From assembly GCF_016879755.1 (NCBI RefSeq), contig NZ_WOFU01000014.1, positions 1 to 57,308 on the forward strand: a stretch of DNA of 57,308 nt. Direction: 5' to 3'. The position numbers and the translations under genes are program-made. The notes beneath the pieces are model-generated. The model was not told where the DNA came from and did not search any database. It saw nothing but the letters and a program-made list of their open reading frames with translations. Of the stretch, positions 55,471 through 57,308 are shown one piece after another. The DNA is from Bacillus sp. B15-48 (GTDB lineage: Bacteria > Bacillota > Bacilli > Bacillales > Cytobacillaceae). The stretch's first letter is position 1. Each line of letters begins with the position of its first letter.

Positions 55471-56742
55471 ATGAGCGACTATAACGCAGTATTAGCAAGA
55501 AATACGGAAAATGCTCCAAACGATATCGGTCCATATTCACAAACTGTAGCTTTTTCTCATTACAATAATCTTTCAGCTCAATTACCTATCGAACCCCAAA
55601 CTGGTAAATTGGTAGCTGGTGGTATAAAAGAGCAGGCTGACCAGTGCTTTAAAAATATCAAGGCAATTGTAGACAGCATCGATCATGTGATGAGCGATAT
55701 TGTTAGAATCACTGTATTCGTTAAGAATATCAAGGATATGGACGCTATAGACGAAGTTTATAAAACATTCTTCCCAACCTATGTTCCTACACGGACGGTA
55801 GTCGCAGTTGCAGCTTTACCTATGGATGCTTTAGTACAAATTGAAGCACTTGTTTCAAACGGTGAAGGTACAATTCCAAACGCACCACAAGCAGGCGACC
55901 TCATTAAGCTTACAAATAACACGGCAAATGCACCAACAAGTTGTTTATCTACACAAACTGTGTCTTTCTCTCATTACAATAATCTTTCAGCTCAATTACC
56001 TATCGATCCAAAAACGGGTAGATTGGTAGCTGGCGGTGTAAAAGAGCAGGCTGGACAGTGCTTAAAAAATATCAAGGCAATTTTAGAAAGTATCGACGTT
56101 CCTTTTGACGATATTGTTAAAATTTCTATCTTCCTTAAAAACCTCTCGGATATTGAAGCCGTAGACGAAGTTTATTCAACATTTTTCCCAGATTCGGCTA
56201 TCGCCAGGGCCGCAGCCTATGTTCCTGCACGGACAACAGTTGAAGCTTCAGCTTTACCTATGGATGCTTTGGTACAAATTGAAGCAGTGGTGTCACACGG
56301 CGATGGTACACCTCCACAAGCTGTTGAAGACAGGCATGGAATCGTTATATGGGCAAACAACACTGAAAATGCACCCAAGAGTTCTCTATCTACACAAACT
56401 GTAGCGTTCTCTCATTACAATCACCTTTCAGCTCAATTACCTTTGGATCCAAAAACTGGTGAAATGGTAGCTGGTGGTGTAAAAGAGCAGGCTGGACAGT
56501 GCTTAAAAAATATCAAGGCAATTGTAGAAAGTATCGACCACGTTATGGACGATGTGGTTAAAGTAAATATCTACCTTAAAAATATCGCTGATATTGAAGC
56601 GGTAGACGAAATTTACACAACATTCTTCCCAGGCGGTGTTCCTGCACGAAGAACAGTTGGCGTATCAGCTTTACCAAAAGATGCTTTAGTCCAAATCGAT
56701 GCAATTGTTTCAAACGCTGAAGGAACACCTCCGAAAGCATAA
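55471..56742 (+). CDS. Triple RidA (YjgF/YER057c) domain fusion protein
   Basis: 423 residues made of three tandem RidA-fold units of ~135 residues. Each begins with a NTENAP...TQTVAFSHYN-like segment, followed by LSAQLP(I/L)(E/D)P.TG, KEQA.QC.KNIKAI and VP.R..V...ALP.DALVQI. RidA is normally a ~130-residue homotrimer with active sites between subunits, deaminating reactive enamines/imines. The family's key Arg is kept in all three (VPTRTVV, VPARTTV, VPARRTV), while the usual Glu of ...VEIE reads Gln (VQIE/VQID). A single chain could fold as a pseudo-trimer. AAAGGGG precedes the ATG. Confidence 0.9.
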   Translation: MSDYNAVLARNTENAPNDIGPYSQTVAFSHYNNLSAQLPIEPQTGKLVAGGIKEQADQCFKNIKAIVDSIDHVMSDIVRITVFVKNIKDMDAIDEVYKTFFPTYVPTRTVVAVAALPMDALVQIEALVSNGEGTIPNAPQAGDLIKLTNNTANAPTSCLSTQTVSFSHYNNLSAQLPIDPKTGRLVAGGVKEQAGQCLKNIKAILESIDVPFDDIVKISIFLKNLSDIEAVDEVYSTFFPDSAIARAAAYVPARTTVEASALPMDALVQIEAVVSHGDGTPPQAVEDRHGIVIWANNTENAPKSSLSTQTVAFSHYNHLSAQLPLDPKTGEMVAGGVKEQAGQCLKNIKAIVESIDHVMDDVVKVNIYLKNIADIEAVDEIYTTFFPGGVPARRTVGVSALPKDALVQIDAIVSNAEGTPPKA

Positions 56743-56755
56743 CAGGAATTTCAAA

Positions 56756-56794
56756 GGGAAGCATGGAGGAAGCGTGGGGACGTACCCCATATCC
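56756..56794. repeat. Solo GGAAGC-GACGTAC repeat end
   Basis: GGGAAGCATGGAGGAAGCGT plus GGGGACGTACCCC follows the RidA fusion gene. It is the same end motif as in the 220-bp repeats. Confidence 0.55.
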
Positions 56795-56904
56795 ATCAAG
56801 TTAACTTGAAAGTAAAGGGAAATGGGCTAATATTTTTGGGCTTAACCTGAAAATAGGCATACTCAAATAAGCCTTATCATTCAATTTTTTTAAACGTAAT
56901 AGGA

Positions 56905-57308
56905 TTAAGCTGATCCCTTGGTAGCCATCCCGATTGTCCTTTCATAGGAAACTTTCATTATATCAAATACAGTCAGCTTCTTTTTCCTATGACTTTTTTT
57001 TCCATTTTTCTCTATCTGGGAATAGATCCTGTATAGAATATCTAGGATGGAAGTCGTACTGAAGATTATCGCTTCAAACAGCGTTGGAATAAACTCCATG
57101 ATGATTGAAATGGACTTGTATTCACTCGTTTCTCTTTTCTTTTTTCTCAGTAGATACTCCCTTGCTTGAAAGGCGATTGTGGAACTAATCAAAAGGGATA
57201 TCAATGTTCCGTATAAATGGCATTCAAATCGTTCCATCTTCATCTTTTTCACTTTGTGGATCTGGAACAGGGACTTCCATGTCTTGAACAGGATCTCAAT
57301 CTGCCAGC
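56905..57308 (-). CDS. IS4-family transposase, C-terminal part (runs off the window)
   Basis: The frame is open to the window edge, reading WQIEILFKTWKSLFQIHKVK, then KMERFECHLYGTLISLLISS and KSHRKKKLTVFDIMK. The W.IE..FK.WK segment is the YREK-like region following the DDE site in IS4/IS231-type transposases. Only the last ~134 residues are visible, so integrity of the rest cannot be judged. Confidence 0.75.
   Translation of the reverse strand, partial: WQIEILFKTWKSLFQIHKVKKMKMERFECHLYGTLISLLISSTIAFQAREYLLRKKKRETSEYKSISIIMEFIPTLFEAIIFSTTSILDILYRIYSQIEKNGKKSHRKKKLTVFDIMKVSYERTIGMATKGSA

Overview
The window is low-GC DNA from a member of the Bacillaceae (Bacillus sensu lato). The evidence is strong AGGAGG-type ribosome binding sites with frequent GTG/TTG starts, ComK-family genes, Bacillus-type proteins (DUF2294, DUF2691, UPF0175/DUF3368), and IS1595, IS605, IS4 and group II intron relics. 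I do not name a species. No rRNA, tRNA or CRISPR array was seen. Most of the window is accessory DNA: defence modules, toxin-antitoxin pairs, broken genes and dispersed palindromic repeats.

Region 1 (about 36-26212) is a 26-kb defence island bracketed by a 78-bp repeat in inverted orientation (36-113 and 26135-26212). It carries two divergent modules, both from the DNA phosphorothioate (PT) world. On the minus strand is dptF-dptG-dptH, the restriction half of a Dnd system, with no dndBCDE modification genes visible. On the plus strand are sspB-sspC-sspD (single-strand PT modification: DUF4007 nickase, ATPase, PAPS-reductase-like sulfur transfer protein) and, after a terminator, sspF-sspG-sspH (restriction). 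sspA (cysteine desulfurase) is not in the window. Between them lie a MazG-like pyrophosphohydrolase and a broken DUF2075-type helicase gene.

Region 2 (26.2-30.7 kb) is a scrapyard: four 22-bp tandem repeats resembling an insertion-sequence end, a chimeric hydrolase/nuclease relic, a truncated and a complete ComK-like gene, an Xre-type regulator and a replication-protein-like winged-helix gene.

Region 3 (30.8-38.7 kb, minus strand) holds a Sau3AI-like GATC restriction-modification pair. Next to it is an unusual second module: a catalytically dead MutH/Sau3AI-type DNA-binding domain fused to a new C-terminal domain (split by a -1 frameshift at an A7 run), a 799-residue helix-turn-helix protein carrying the same C-terminal domain, and a truncated ParB-like gene. 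I regard this as the best candidate for an undescribed system.

Region 4 (39-57.3 kb) mixes household genes with decayed genes and repeats. The intact genes include a lipoprotein, a PhnB-like VOC protein, DUF2294-sbtA-carbonic-anhydrase-like bicarbonate genes, a membrane-anchored alpha/beta hydrolase, gloB, DinB, DUF2691 and a triple-RidA fusion. Two toxin-antitoxin pairs are present (68-aa protein + PIN, and UPF0175 + DUF3368). The most telling relic is a PT-DNA-cleaving SBD-HNH endonuclease gene (44361-45384) broken by an inserted repeat. An active copy should be incompatible with PT modification of the same genome, so its loss fits the presence of sspBCD. A 220-bp repeat occurs three times, and a GGGGTCAGTCCCC-type palindrome several times.
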